From assembly GCF_022835695.1 (NCBI RefSeq), contig NZ_BQUV01000001.1:62001-126000 (forward strand): a stretch of DNA of 64,000 bases, given 5' to 3'. Both the position numbers and the translations under genes were made by a program. The stretch comes from Bradyrhizobium sp. Ce-3. Its GTDB lineage: Bacteria > Pseudomonadota > Alphaproteobacteria > Rhizobiales > Xanthobacteraceae. The notes beneath the pieces are model-generated. The model ran no database searches. It saw only the letters and a program-made list of their open reading frames with translations, and had not been told where the DNA came from. Shown one piece after another: positions 22,800 to 31,339 of this stretch (its first letter is position 1; each line of letters opens with the position of its first letter).

Positions 22800-24791
22800 A
22801 TGAAGAAAATTCTGCTCGGCCTGATCGCCGTCGCAGCGCTCGCGGCCGGCGGCTACTTCGGTTTCGACTTCTATGCCCAGCGCCGGGTCATCCGCGACGT
22901 CGAGGCCGCGTTCGAGCAGGTCCGTGCCGCCGGCGCCAAGGCGAGCCACGGCAAGATCGCCTTCGACGTCAAGAGCCGCACCTTGACGATTTCAGACATT
23001 GCCACCGAGTCGGGCGCGCAGGCCCCAGTCAACGTCAGGATTGCCAGTCTCACAATGACTGGCCTCGGTCAGCCGGACGCGGGCCGGATCTCCGCCGACA
23101 ATATCGAATTCAGCGATGTTGAAATGGCGGTGGCGGGACCAACCCCAGCGATCGCCTCCCTGACCCACAAGGCGCCGCGGATCACGGTGAAAAACTATTC
23201 CGGTCCCGCCACCTTGCCTCCGCCTCCCGCTTCGTCGTCGATCTTCGAGCTGTACCGGATTGCATTCGCCCAGCTCGCGAGCGTAAACGCGTCGTCGGTG
23301 ACCGCACCCAAATTGACCTCAACGATGATATTCGCCGCCGCAGCACATGCCGGCGACAAAGCCGGCGGCGAGCTCACCTATTTGGGGCTTGCCATCGAAA
23401 ATATCAGGGATGGAAAGATCGCTTCGAGCAAGACCGACAAATTCGCGTTCACGATCGACTCGGAGGCGGCAGGCAAGCCGGTCAAGATGACCGGCGATCT
23501 CTCCAATCTCGTCGCGACAGAAATCGATGTCGGCGCGATCGCAGCGATGTACGATCCAGCCAAGGCCAACGATAACCGGGAGTACCGGGCTCAGGGACAT
23601 GCGTCGGCCGGTCCCTTTGTCATAGCCGCGACGCCCGGCCTCAACATGCGGATCGATGGCATGACTGTCGACGACGTCAGGATCAACCCATCGCGCATGC
23701 AACTGCCGGCCTTGATGGCGATGATTCCGGCGCCGGGCAACCCATCGCCGTCTCCCGCCCAGGCGCGCGAACTCCTGGAAAAAATGGCCAGCTTCTATTC
23801 GGGCGTCGGCATCGGCAATGCCGAGATGCGTGGGCTCTCGGTCGAGACACCTCAAGGCCCCTTCAAACTATCCTCCATGCGGTTCAATTTCGAACACGGC
23901 AAGATCGCCGAGCTTGCGATCGAGGGACTCGATGCGCGCGCGCCGAATGGCCCCTTCAAGGTCGGACGCTTCGCGCTGAAGTCGCTCGATGTCGCGAGCT
24001 TCATGCGGCTCTCTGCGCAGTTTGCCGCGGAGAAACCGTCGGCCGAACAGGCCTTGGCGCTGTTCCCGCTGATCGAGGGCGTCGAGGTCAAGGGCGTCAC
24101 CTCGCCCTACAAGGCCACCGGCAAACCGGTCAACATCGACGTCCTCAGCCTCGACTGGGGCCAGTTCGTCGGAACGATCCCGAGCAAGCTGCGGCTGGTC
24201 GCGAAGATGGCGGCGCCGCTGGACGCGACCGATCCGCGGCAGCAGCCGCTGGTCGCCGCCGGGATCGACCGGATGGCCGTCGATGCCGATCTCGGCGCCG
24301 CCTGGACCGAGGCGTCACGCGTGTTCGCGCTCGAGCCGGTCAGGCTCGACATGGCGGGCCTCCTCAATGCATCGGCGAAGCTCTCCCTTGCCAACGTGCC
24401 GCGCGAGGCATTCTCGACCAGCGCCGCGGAATCGATGGGTGCGGCCGCGCAGATCGAAGCCGGCGCGATCGAGCTCACCGTGCACGACCTCGGCGTCATC
24501 GATCTCGCCATCGCCCAGTTCGCGCGGACCCAGAGCGTCAGCCGCGACGAGGCGCGCAACGCCGTTCTCAACAGCATCAAGGCGCAGGGCGAAGCGATCG
24601 GCGGCGCCAATCCGGATGCGACCGCCCTCGTCACCGCGATCAGCCAGTTCATCGAGACGCCGGGTCAGACGCTGGTCATCAAGCTGACCCCGCGCGCGAA
24701 AGCGCCGGCGCTTCAGCTGCTGCAGCTGCTCAAGACCGATCCGCAATCCGCGCTGGCGCAATTCAAGATCGAGGCCTCGACGGGGCTGTGA
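22800..24791 (+). CDS. Large envelope protein, unknown function (AsmA-like appearance)
   Basis: A 663-residue protein. MKKILLGLIAVAALAAGGYF at the start is a signal/anchor helix, and no other membrane segment is seen. The rest consists of repeated strand-rich units (VRIASLTMTGLG, ADNIEFSDVEMAVAG, LSSMRFNFEHGKIAELAIEG) interrupted by helical stretches, ending in a helical LQLLQLLKTDPQSALAQFKI tail. The alternating beta-strand and short hydrophilic turn texture resembles AsmA- or DUF945-type envelope proteins, but no hallmark proves it. GGAG lies nine bases before the ATG. Conserved in Bradyrhizobium I believe; function not known. Confidence 0.75.
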   Translation: MKKILLGLIAVAALAAGGYFGFDFYAQRRVIRDVEAAFEQVRAAGAKASHGKIAFDVKSRTLTISDIATESGAQAPVNVRIASLTMTGLGQPDAGRISADNIEFSDVEMAVAGPTPAIASLTHKAPRITVKNYSGPATLPPPPASSSIFELYRIAFAQLASVNASSVTAPKLTSTMIFAAAAHAGDKAGGELTYLGLAIENIRDGKIASSKTDKFAFTIDSEAAGKPVKMTGDLSNLVATEIDVGAIAAMYDPAKANDNREYRAQGHASAGPFVIAATPGLNMRIDGMTVDDVRINPSRMQLPALMAMIPAPGNPSPSPAQARELLEKMASFYSGVGIGNAEMRGLSVETPQGPFKLSSMRFNFEHGKIAELAIEGLDARAPNGPFKVGRFALKSLDVASFMRLSAQFAAEKPSAEQALALFPLIEGVEVKGVTSPYKATGKPVNIDVLSLDWGQFVGTIPSKLRLVAKMAAPLDATDPRQQPLVAAGIDRMAVDADLGAAWTEASRVFALEPVRLDMAGLLNASAKLSLANVPREAFSTSAAESMGAAAQIEAGAIELTVHDLGVIDLAIAQFARTQSVSRDEARNAVLNSIKAQGEAIGGANPDATALVTAISQFIETPGQTLVIKLTPRAKAPALQLLQLLKTDPQSALAQFKIEASTGL

Positions 24792-24807
24792 TGCACAGCC
24801 CCTCCCC

Positions 24808-24896
24808 GTAGCCCGGATGGAGCGAAGCGCAATCCGGGAACACTTTCGCCGCGACAGGGACCGCCCCGGATTTCGCTTTCGCTCCATCCGGGCTAC
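24808..24896. repeat. GTAGCCCGGATGG palindromic repeat (family B copy 2)
   Basis: Perfect ends GTAGCCCGGATGG and CCATCCGGGCTAC frame an 89-bp element with GAGCGAAGCGCAATCC inside. It is a cleaner version of the element at 17076-17161. It lies between convergent genes. Confidence 0.85.
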
Positions 24897-24897
24897 G

Positions 24898-24937
24898 CAC
24901 CTCATCTCCCTCCCCCCGTAAGCGCGGGGGCGAGGTG
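24898..24937. repeat. CACCTC...GAGGTG hairpin beside repeat B
   Basis: CACCTC, C-rich arm, then GTAAGC, G-rich arm and GAGGTG form a hairpin immediately after the family B element and just downstream of the aspS stop on the minus strand. There is no T run. Confidence 0.5.
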
Positions 24938-24947
24938 ACTTTGGAGG

Positions 24948-26720
24948 CTAACTCTTCGCCGGCGGGTTGGCCTTGATGTGCAGCTCCTTGAGCTGCTTCG
25001 GCGTTGCGTCCGACGGCGCGCCCATCAGCAGGTCCACGTACTGCTGATTCATCGGGAACAGCGAGACCTCGCGCAGGTTGTTGGTGCCGCACAGCAGCAT
25101 CACGATGCGCTCGAGACCGGCCGCCATGCCACCATGCGGCGGTGCGCCGTACTGGAACGCACGGTACATGCCGCCGAAGCGGTCGATGACCTCCTGCTCG
25201 CCGTAGCCGGCGATCTCGAACGCCTTCACCATCGCTTCCGGCTTGTGGTTGCGGATGCCGCCGGAAGCCATCTCGTAGCCGTTGCAGGCGATGTCGTACT
25301 GGAACGCCTTGATCGTCAGCGGGTCCTGCGTCTTCAGCGCCTCCAGGCCGCCCTGCGGCATCGAGAACGGGTTGTGCGAGAAGTCGACCTTCTTGTTCTC
25401 CTCGTCATACTCGTACATCGGGAAATCGACGATCCAGGCGAACTCGAACCTGTCCTTGTCGATCAGGTTCAATTCCTCTCCGAGCTTGGTGCGCGCGAGA
25501 CCTGCGAATTTCCAGAACTTCTCGGGGTCGCCGGCGACGAAGAACGCAGCATCGCCCTCCTTCAGGCCGAGCTGATCGCGGATCGCAGCCGTGCGCTCGG
25601 CTCCGATGTTGTTCGCCAAGGGACCGGCGCCTTCGCCGCCTTCACGCCACATGATGTAGCCGAGGCCGGGCTGGCCCTCGCCCTGCGCCCATGAGTTCAT
25701 CCGATCGCAGAACGCGCGCGAACCACCGCCGGTGCCGGGGATCGCCCAGACCTGGTTCTTCGGGTCTTCCAGCATCCGCGCGAACACCTTGAAGCCGGAG
25801 CCGCGGAAGTGCTCGGACGCGTCCTGCATGACGATAGGGTTACGCAGATCCGGCTTGTCTGAGCCGTACTTCTTAAGTGCCTCGGCGAACGGAATCCGTG
25901 GCCAGTTCTTGGTCACCGGCTTGCCGTTGGCAAAATCTTCGAACACCCCCGTGATGACCGGCTCCATCGCGGCGAACACGTCGTCCTGGGTGACGAAGCT
26001 CATCTCGACGTCGAGCTGGTAGAACTCCGGCAGACGGTCGGCGCGCGGATCCTCGTCGCGGAAGCACGGCGCGATCTGGAAGTAGCGATCGAAGCCCGAC
26101 ATCATCAACAGCTGCTTGTACTGCTGCGGCGCCTGCGGCAGCGCGTAGAACTTGCCGGGATGGATGCGCGACGGCACCACGAAATCGCGCGCGCCTTCCG
26201 GCGAGGACGCCGTCAGGATCGGGGTCTGGAATTCGAAGAAGCCCTGCTCCTTCATCCGCTTGCGCATGGAATCGACCACCGCGCCACGGGTCATGATGTT
26301 CTGGTGCAGCTTGTCGCGACGCAGGTCGAGGAAGCGGTATTTGAGCCTGATGTCCTCAGGATATTCCTGCTCGCCGAACACCGGCAGCGGCAGCTCGGCC
26401 GCCGCGCCCAGCACCTCGATCTCCTTGATGTAGACCTCGATCATGCCGGTCGGCAGCTCGGGATTGTCGGTGCCGGCGGGACGGCGACGCACCTTGCCGT
26501 CGATCCGCACCACCCATTCCGAGCGGAACTTCTCGACCTCGGCGAACGCCGGCGAGTCCGGATCGGCCACGCATTGGGTGATGCCGTAATGGTCGCGCAG
26601 ATCGACGAACAGCACGCCGCCATGGTCGCGGACCCGGTGGACCCAGCCTGACAGCCTGGCCGTCTGGTCGATATCGCTCTCTCGGAGCGCGCCGCATGTG
26701 TGTGACCGGTAGCGATGCAT
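24948..26720 (-). CDS. aspS: Aspartyl-tRNA synthetase
   Basis: A 590-residue class II synthetase. The OB-fold anticodon-binding domain comes first ([20 protein letters not shown]), then motif 2 ([13 protein letters not shown]) and the QLDVEMSF segment, the bacterial GAD insertion, and motif 3 ([19 protein letters not shown]). It is the usual bacterial length. In alphaproteobacteria this is usually the non-discriminating enzyme, coupled to GatCAB; not settled here. The start is ATG at 26720; the sequence opens [20 protein letters not shown], as expected. Confidence 0.98.
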   Translation of the reverse strand: MHRYRSHTCGALRESDIDQTARLSGWVHRVRDHGGVLFVDLRDHYGITQCVADPDSPAFAEVEKFRSEWVVRIDGKVRRRPAGTDNPELPTGMIEVYIKEIEVLGAAAELPLPVFGEQEYPEDIRLKYRFLDLRRDKLHQNIMTRGAVVDSMRKRMKEQGFFEFQTPILTASSPEGARDFVVPSRIHPGKFYALPQAPQQYKQLLMMSGFDRYFQIAPCFRDEDPRADRLPEFYQLDVEMSFVTQDDVFAAMEPVITGVFEDFANGKPVTKNWPRIPFAEALKKYGSDKPDLRNPIVMQDASEHFRGSGFKVFARMLEDPKNQVWAIPGTGGGSRAFCDRMNSWAQGEGQPGLGYIMWREGGEGAGPLANNIGAERTAAIRDQLGLKEGDAAFFVAGDPEKFWKFAGLARTKLGEELNLIDKDRFEFAWIVDFPMYEYDEENKKVDFSHNPFSMPQGGLEALKTQDPLTIKAFQYDIACNGYEMASGGIRNHKPEAMVKAFEIAGYGEQEVIDRFGGMYRAFQYGAPPHGGMAAGLERIVMLLCGTNNLREVSLFPMNQQYVDLLMGAPSDATPKQLKELHIKANPPAKS

Positions 26721-26918
26721 ATTCGTTCCAAAACTGATGTCGGAGGGTCGAATCGCGACAGGGCCAAAAATGCCCTATCCGAAGTTGCGGAGGGTTTACC
26801 CGACGAGGCCGGGTGCGGCAACCAATGGAACGCCCGGTTTTTCGCCCGAATGGTCAATTTTCCGGGCGGCTCGCCGCCGAACGTTTGCCTATTCGCCCCG
26901 CAGGCCTATCTTCCCGAT

Positions 26919-28391
26919 ATGACCATCCATTTCCCGTTCCAGAACACCTATTCGGCACTGCCGGCGAACTTTTTCGCCCGCGTTGCGCCGACCCCGGTGG
27001 CCGCCCCCCGGCTGATCAAGCTGAACCGGCCGCTCGCGGTCCAGCTCGGGCTGGATCCGGACCTGCTCGCGACGCCGGAGGGCGCCGAAATCCTCGCCGG
27101 CAAGCGGCTGCCCGACGGCGCCGACCCGATCGCGATGGCCTATGCCGGCCATCAATTCGGGCACTTTGTTCCCCAGCTCGGCGACGGCCGCGCCATCCTG
27201 CTCGGCGAGGTCATCGACCGGGACGGCGTCCGCCGCGACATCCAGCTCAAGGGATCCGGCCCGACCCCGTTCTCGCGCCGCGGCGACGGCCGCGCCGCGC
27301 TCGGCCCCGTGCTGCGCGAATACATCGTCAGCGAGGCGATGTTCGCGCTCGGCATTCCGACCACGCGGTCGCTCGCGGCGGTGGTCACGGGCGAGGCGGT
27401 GATGCGCGAGACCGCGCTGCCGGGCGCGGTGCTGACCCGGGTCGCCTCGAGCCACATCCGCGTCGGCACCTTCCAGTTCTTTGCCGCCCGTGGCGACACC
27501 GACGGCGTGCGCGCGCTCGCCGACCACGTCATCGCCAGGCACTATCCCGAGCTGAAGGATGCCGCTCAGCCCTATCACGCACTGCTCGCCGGCGTCGTCG
27601 CGCGGCAGGCCGCGCTGGTGGCGCGCTGGCTGCTGGTCGGCTTCATCCACGGCGTGATGAATACGGACAACACCTCGATCTCGGGCGAGACCATCGACTA
27701 CGGCCCCTGCGCCTTCCTCGACGCCTACAATCCGGCGCAGGTGTTCTCCTCGATCGACGAGATGGGCCGCTATGCCTATGCCAACCAGCCGCGCATCGCG
27801 CTGTGGAATCTGACCCGGCTCGCCGAGTGCCTGCTGCCGCTGTTCGACGGCGAGCAGGAGAAGGCGATCGAGCAGGCGCAAGCGATCCTCGGCGATTTTC
27901 CGGAAAAGTTCACCGCGGCCTATCAGGCCGGGCTGCGCGCCAAGGTCGGCCTGTTCACCGCGCACGACGGTGACGAGGCGCTGATCCAGGACCTGCTCGA
28001 CGCGATGGCGAAGAACGCCGCCGACTTCACGCTGAGCTTCCGTCATCTCGGCGCGGCCGCGGCCGACGACGCCGCCGACGTCCGCGCCCAGTTCACCGAT
28101 CCCGCAGCGTTCGACGAATGGGTCGGCCGCTGGCGTGCCCGCCTCGCGCTGGAGCGGCAGACGCCGGCCGAGCGCAAGGCCGCGATGGCTGCCGTCAACC
28201 CGGCCTTCATCCCGCGCAACCACCGCATCGAGGCGGTGATCCAGGCGGCCGTCACCAACGACGACTACGGTCCGTTCGAGGAACTGCTGACGGTGCTGGC
28301 CAGGCCCTATGAGGACCAGCCGCAGTTCGCGGCCTACGCCGAACCGCCGCTCCCCGAGCAGCTGGTGACCCAGACGTTCTGCGGGACGTGA
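26919..28391 (+). CDS. selO: SelO/YdiU pseudokinase (protein adenylyltransferase)
   Basis: A 490-residue protein. SelO signatures are MAYAGHQFGHFVPQLGDGRA near 80-100, then LKGSGPTPFSRRGDGRAALG, the IRVGTFQFFA segment, and GVMNTDNTSISGETIDYGPC, containing the catalytic-loop-like Asn/Asp and the DYG metal motif. In studied members the ATP is flipped and AMP is moved to redox proteins. The C-terminus ends TQTFCGT, so one conserved-looking Cys sits four residues before the end. The ATG at 26919 fits the family start; the frame is open from 26715. It is divergent from aspS. Confidence 0.95.
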   Translation: MTIHFPFQNTYSALPANFFARVAPTPVAAPRLIKLNRPLAVQLGLDPDLLATPEGAEILAGKRLPDGADPIAMAYAGHQFGHFVPQLGDGRAILLGEVIDRDGVRRDIQLKGSGPTPFSRRGDGRAALGPVLREYIVSEAMFALGIPTTRSLAAVVTGEAVMRETALPGAVLTRVASSHIRVGTFQFFAARGDTDGVRALADHVIARHYPELKDAAQPYHALLAGVVARQAALVARWLLVGFIHGVMNTDNTSISGETIDYGPCAFLDAYNPAQVFSSIDEMGRYAYANQPRIALWNLTRLAECLLPLFDGEQEKAIEQAQAILGDFPEKFTAAYQAGLRAKVGLFTAHDGDEALIQDLLDAMAKNAADFTLSFRHLGAAAADDAADVRAQFTDPAAFDEWVGRWRARLALERQTPAERKAAMAAVNPAFIPRNHRIEAVIQAAVTNDDYGPFEELLTVLARPYEDQPQFAAYAEPPLPEQLVTQTFCGT

Positions 28392-28401
28392 GTCTCTACG
28401 C

Positions 28402-28487
28402 CGTCATTGCGAGGAGCGCAGCGACGAAGCAATCCATACCGCCGTGTACGCGGGCCGATGGATTGCTTCGCTTCGCTCGCAATGACG
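28402..28487. repeat. CGTCATTGCGAGGAGCG palindromic repeat (family C)
   Basis: The ends CGTCATTGCGA and CGCAATGACG are inverted, and inner arms GAAGCAATCCAT and ATGGATTGCTTC extend the stem. Located between convergent selO and the oxidoreductase. One copy in the window; a familiar repeat type in Rhizobiales from memory. Confidence 0.75.
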
Positions 28488-28499
28488 CTGGAGCGACTC

Positions 28500-29489
28500 T
28501 CACAGCGTCACCACGATCTTGCCGAACTGCACGTTCGACTCCAGATACCGGTGGGCCTCGACGATCTCCTCGAACCGAAACGTCCGCGCGATGATCGGCT
28601 TCAGCGCGCCGTCGGCCAGCCCGTCGAGGATGAACGCTTTCGCCGCCGGAAGCCGTGCCGGATCCTGGACGACCTCATGCACGCGGTAGCCGCGCAGGAG
28701 CAGGCTCTTGCTCAGCACGGTGAACAGCGGAAACGGCGTCGGCTCGGGGCTGAGCCCGCCATACTCGATCAGGATGCCGCCATGCGCCATGGCTGACGTC
28801 AGCGGCACGAAGATGGGCCCGCCGACCGGATCGAGCACCACGCGAACACCGTTCGGCCCGGCGACCTGCTCCAGCCTTGATTGCAAATCTTCCTCCGCCG
28901 ATGCGATCACATGCGCAGCGCCGGCGTCGCGCAATGCCTGCGCCTTGGCTGAGGTCCGCGTCACCGCGATCGGGATCGCACCGATCCGATTGGCGATCTG
29001 GATCGCGGCGAGCCCGACGCTGCTCGATGCGGCCGTGATGACGACGAACTCGGCACGCGCGAGCTTCGCGACATCGACCAGCGCGCCATACGCCGTGAGG
29101 TATTGCATCCAGACTGCGGCGGCCGCTTCGAACCCCAGGGCCGGCGGATGCTTGACGACCAGCTCGGCCGGGAACGTCGCAAGCTCGCCATAGGCCGGCC
29201 ACCGCGCCATCGAGATCGGCGGCACGATGCTGACGGCATCGCCCGGCGCGAAACCGAAGACGCCCTCGCCGATCGCCTCGACAAGCCCGGCGGCCTCGAG
29301 GCCGAGGCCGGACGGCAACGCCGGCGTCTCGATATAGGTCCCCCTGCGCATCAACGCCTCGGCACGGTTCAGTCCGAGCGCCTTGATCCGGATCAGAACC
29401 TCGCCGCGCGCGGGCGGCGCGATCGCCACATCCTCGATGCGCAGCACCTCGGGACCACCGGTCTGATGAAAACGAACCACGCGCGCCAT
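28500..29489 (-). CDS. Quinone/zinc-type alcohol dehydrogenase-like oxidoreductase (MDR family)
   Basis: A 329-residue MDR protein of the quinone-reductase branch. The GroES-like domain begins MARVVRFHQTGGPEVLRIED; the Rossmann part has AASSSVGLAAIQIANR (dinucleotide fold), and VVLDPVGGP follows. There are no structural zinc cysteines, as in QOR members. It probably reduces a quinone or enone with NADPH. The ATG at 29489 has AGGAG eight bases upstream. It is divergent from a LysR regulator with 108 bases between starts, which suggests LysR control. Confidence 0.9.
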   Translation of the reverse strand: MARVVRFHQTGGPEVLRIEDVAIAPPARGEVLIRIKALGLNRAEALMRRGTYIETPALPSGLGLEAAGLVEAIGEGVFGFAPGDAVSIVPPISMARWPAYGELATFPAELVVKHPPALGFEAAAAVWMQYLTAYGALVDVAKLARAEFVVITAASSSVGLAAIQIANRIGAIPIAVTRTSAKAQALRDAGAAHVIASAEEDLQSRLEQVAGPNGVRVVLDPVGGPIFVPLTSAMAHGGILIEYGGLSPEPTPFPLFTVLSKSLLLRGYRVHEVVQDPARLPAAKAFILDGLADGALKPIIARTFRFEEIVEAHRYLESNVQFGKIVVTL

Positions 29490-29516
29490 CGGCAACACTC
29501 CTGAATTGCAAAACAG

Positions 29517-29526
29517 TTCAATTGAA
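29517..29526. promoter_or_regulatory. TTCAATTGAA palindrome between LysR gene and its neighbour
   Basis: A 10-bp perfect palindrome in the 108-base divergent region, close to the middle. GACTGAACAGTC, another dyad, lies about 45 bases further. Either could be part of a LysR operator. Confidence 0.4.
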
Positions 29527-29597
29527 TGAGCTATGCCAACGCCAATTCGGCGGATAAATCATCGCGCAGACTGAACAGTCAAAACCAGGAGTTTCGA

Positions 29598-30500
29598 ATG
29601 ATGGACCGCCTGACCAGCATGGCCGTGTTTCTGAGGGCGGTCGATCTCGGCTCTTTCGCAGCCGCCGCCGAGGCGCTCGAGATGTCCGGCCCGATGGTCG
29701 GCAAGCACGTCCGCTTCCTCGAGGAGCGGCTCGGCGTCCGCCTGCTCCATCGCACCACGCGGCGTCAGAGCCTGACCGAGTTCGGACAGGCCTATTACGA
29801 GCGCTGCCGCGCCGTGCTCGCCGAAGCGGAAGCCGCCGACGCGCTCGCGACCGATCAACTGTCCGAACCGCGCGGCCGGCTGAAGGTGACGATGCCGGCG
29901 CTGCTTGGCCGGCACTGCGTCGCACCGTTGCTGCTCAAGCTCGCACAGAAATATCCTGCGCTTGAGCTCGATCTCTCGTTCGGCGATCCGGTCGCCGATC
30001 TGATGGAGGGCGGCTACGACCTCGCGATCAGGACCGGCGATCTCGATGCGCCGTCCGGCGTGATCACGCGGCGCATCGCCCGCCAGCGCATGGTGGTGTG
30101 CGGCTCGCGCGTGTATTTGAAGGCGCACGGCAGGCCGCGCACGCTTGACGAGCTCAGCCAGCACCAGGCAATCGTCTATCGCCGCTCCGGGGGCGTTCGC
30201 TCGTGGCTGTTCCCGCGCGACGGCCAGAAGCCGCGCGAGATCTGGCCCGCCGGGCGGCTCAGGCTCGACGATCTCGAGGCCATCGCCGACGCTGCGGCGC
30301 GCGGCATGGGGCTCGCGTGGCTGCCCTCCTGGCTGGTGCGCGAACGCCTCGAGCGCGGCGCGCTGGTCCGCGTTCTCGGCAACGAAGGCGAGCTGCCCTA
30401 CGACTGCCATGCGCTGTGGCTGCCGACGCCGCGACTGCCGCCAAAGGTCCGGCTTGCGGTGGATGCGCTCGCAGCCGCGTTGCCGAAGCTCGTGGCCTAG
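29598..30500 (+). CDS. LysR-type transcription regulator
   Basis: A 300-residue LTTR. The N-terminal winged helix reads MDRLTSMAVFLRAVDLGSFA, then AAAEALEMSGPMVGKHVRFL and LHRTTRRQSLTEFG. The effector domain from about residue 90 includes LDLSFGDPVADLMEGGYDLA and IADAAARGMGLAWLPSWL. This is the subgroup that usually controls a divergent oxidoreductase. AGGAG lies six bases before the ATG at 29598. The adjacent divergent MDR oxidoreductase is the likely target; the effector is unknown. Confidence 0.93.
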   Translation: MMDRLTSMAVFLRAVDLGSFAAAAEALEMSGPMVGKHVRFLEERLGVRLLHRTTRRQSLTEFGQAYYERCRAVLAEAEAADALATDQLSEPRGRLKVTMPALLGRHCVAPLLLKLAQKYPALELDLSFGDPVADLMEGGYDLAIRTGDLDAPSGVITRRIARQRMVVCGSRVYLKAHGRPRTLDELSQHQAIVYRRSGGVRSWLFPRDGQKPREIWPAGRLRLDDLEAIADAAARGMGLAWLPSWLVRERLERGALVRVLGNEGELPYDCHALWLPTPRLPPKVRLAVDALAAALPKLVA

Positions 30501-30605
30501 CGCGCCGCCGGCCGCTCGCATGACGCCCGTCGTGAGCGTTAACTCACCCTCCACCATGCCGGGAGCCTCGCGGCGGTAACCATAAGGCTTAACAGCGCGT
30601 CAACG

Positions 30606-30641
30606 CTCCCCCAACAAGTCTAACTGTTTCTAATGGGGGAG
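30606..30641 (+). promoter_or_regulatory. Possible stem hiding the ribosome-binding site
   Basis: CTCCCCC at 30606-30612 can pair with GGGGGAG at 30635-30641, the ribosome-binding site of the small ORF at 30650, across a 22-base loop. It could lower translation unless melted or bound. Not tested; a seven-base match is not rare in this GC-rich DNA. Confidence 0.4.
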
Positions 30642-30649
30642 AATGGGCC

Positions 30650-30760
30650 GTGGACGCATTCGCATTCGAATTCATGGGACTGGCGATGATCGCGCTGTGT
30701 CTCGTCGTCCTGGCGATGCCGGCCGCGCGCCGGCCGTCGAAGAACATGCGCTACGAGTGA
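30650..30760 (+). CDS. Tiny single-pass membrane protein, 36 residues
   Basis: Read from a GTG start, the product opens VDAFAFEFMGLAMIALCLVV and continues into LAMPAARRPSKN: a hydrophobic helix then a basic tail, so C-terminus probably cytoplasmic. A strong GGGGGAG lies eight bases upstream. The region carries no other gene between 30501 and 30839. Because the ORF is short it could be chance, but the ribosome-binding site and membrane-then-basic pattern support it. Confidence 0.45.
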   Translation: MDAFAFEFMGLAMIALCLVVLAMPAARRPSKNMRYE

Positions 30761-30839
30761 GGCGCGCGAGCCGCGCGGATCGGTGTGTGGCAGACAGGCG
30801 CCCCTCGCAGGCCGTCGTCGTCAACTCTGGAGATCGTTC

Positions 30840-31232
30840 ATGTTGGACCACGTCTCCATCACCGTATCCAACATGCGCGCGACCGAGCCGTTCTACGACG
30901 CCGTGATGGCCGCGCTCGGCGTCACCAAGATGAGCAGCGGTGACACCTGGATCAGCTACGGCGAGCGCTGCGATGCCGATCATCCGGACCTGACCTACCT
31001 GATCATCCGCCCCGGCCCTGTGCCCGAATCGGCATATGGTCGGCATTGGTGCTTCAAGGCGAAACGCCGCGAGCAGGTCGATGCCTTCTGGCATGCCGGG
31101 CTTTCAACCGGAGGATCGGACGACGGCGCACCGGGCCTGCGTCCCGAATACCATCCTCACTATTACGGGGCTTTTTTGCGCGACCCGGACGGCAACCGGA
31201 TCGAAGCCGTCTGCCATCGGCGCGTCGCGTAA
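30840..31232 (+). CDS. VOC (glyoxalase/bleomycin resistance) domain protein
   Basis: A 130-residue protein with two beta-alpha-beta-beta-beta motifs. It opens MLDHVSITVSNMRATEPFYD (metal-ligand His and the N-terminal helix), continues HWCFKAKRREQVDAF and ends FLRDPDGNRIEAVCHR with the metal Glu. VOC proteins isomerise, cleave or bind small molecules; the substrate cannot be told. GGAG precedes the ATG. It stands between a small ORF and a DASS transporter gene on the same strand. Confidence 0.88.
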   Translation: MLDHVSITVSNMRATEPFYDAVMAALGVTKMSSGDTWISYGERCDADHPDLTYLIIRPGPVPESAYGRHWCFKAKRREQVDAFWHAGLSTGGSDDGAPGLRPEYHPHYYGAFLRDPDGNRIEAVCHRRVA

Positions 31233-31339
31233 GACCGCCCAACCATCTCGACACGGCAGCGTTGTTCGCCGCCGCCGTACAGCCGTGTTCCGTGGTGCTA
31301 TGCTCGCGCTGTCCCGCGCGCTCCATTTGATTCCCTGCC

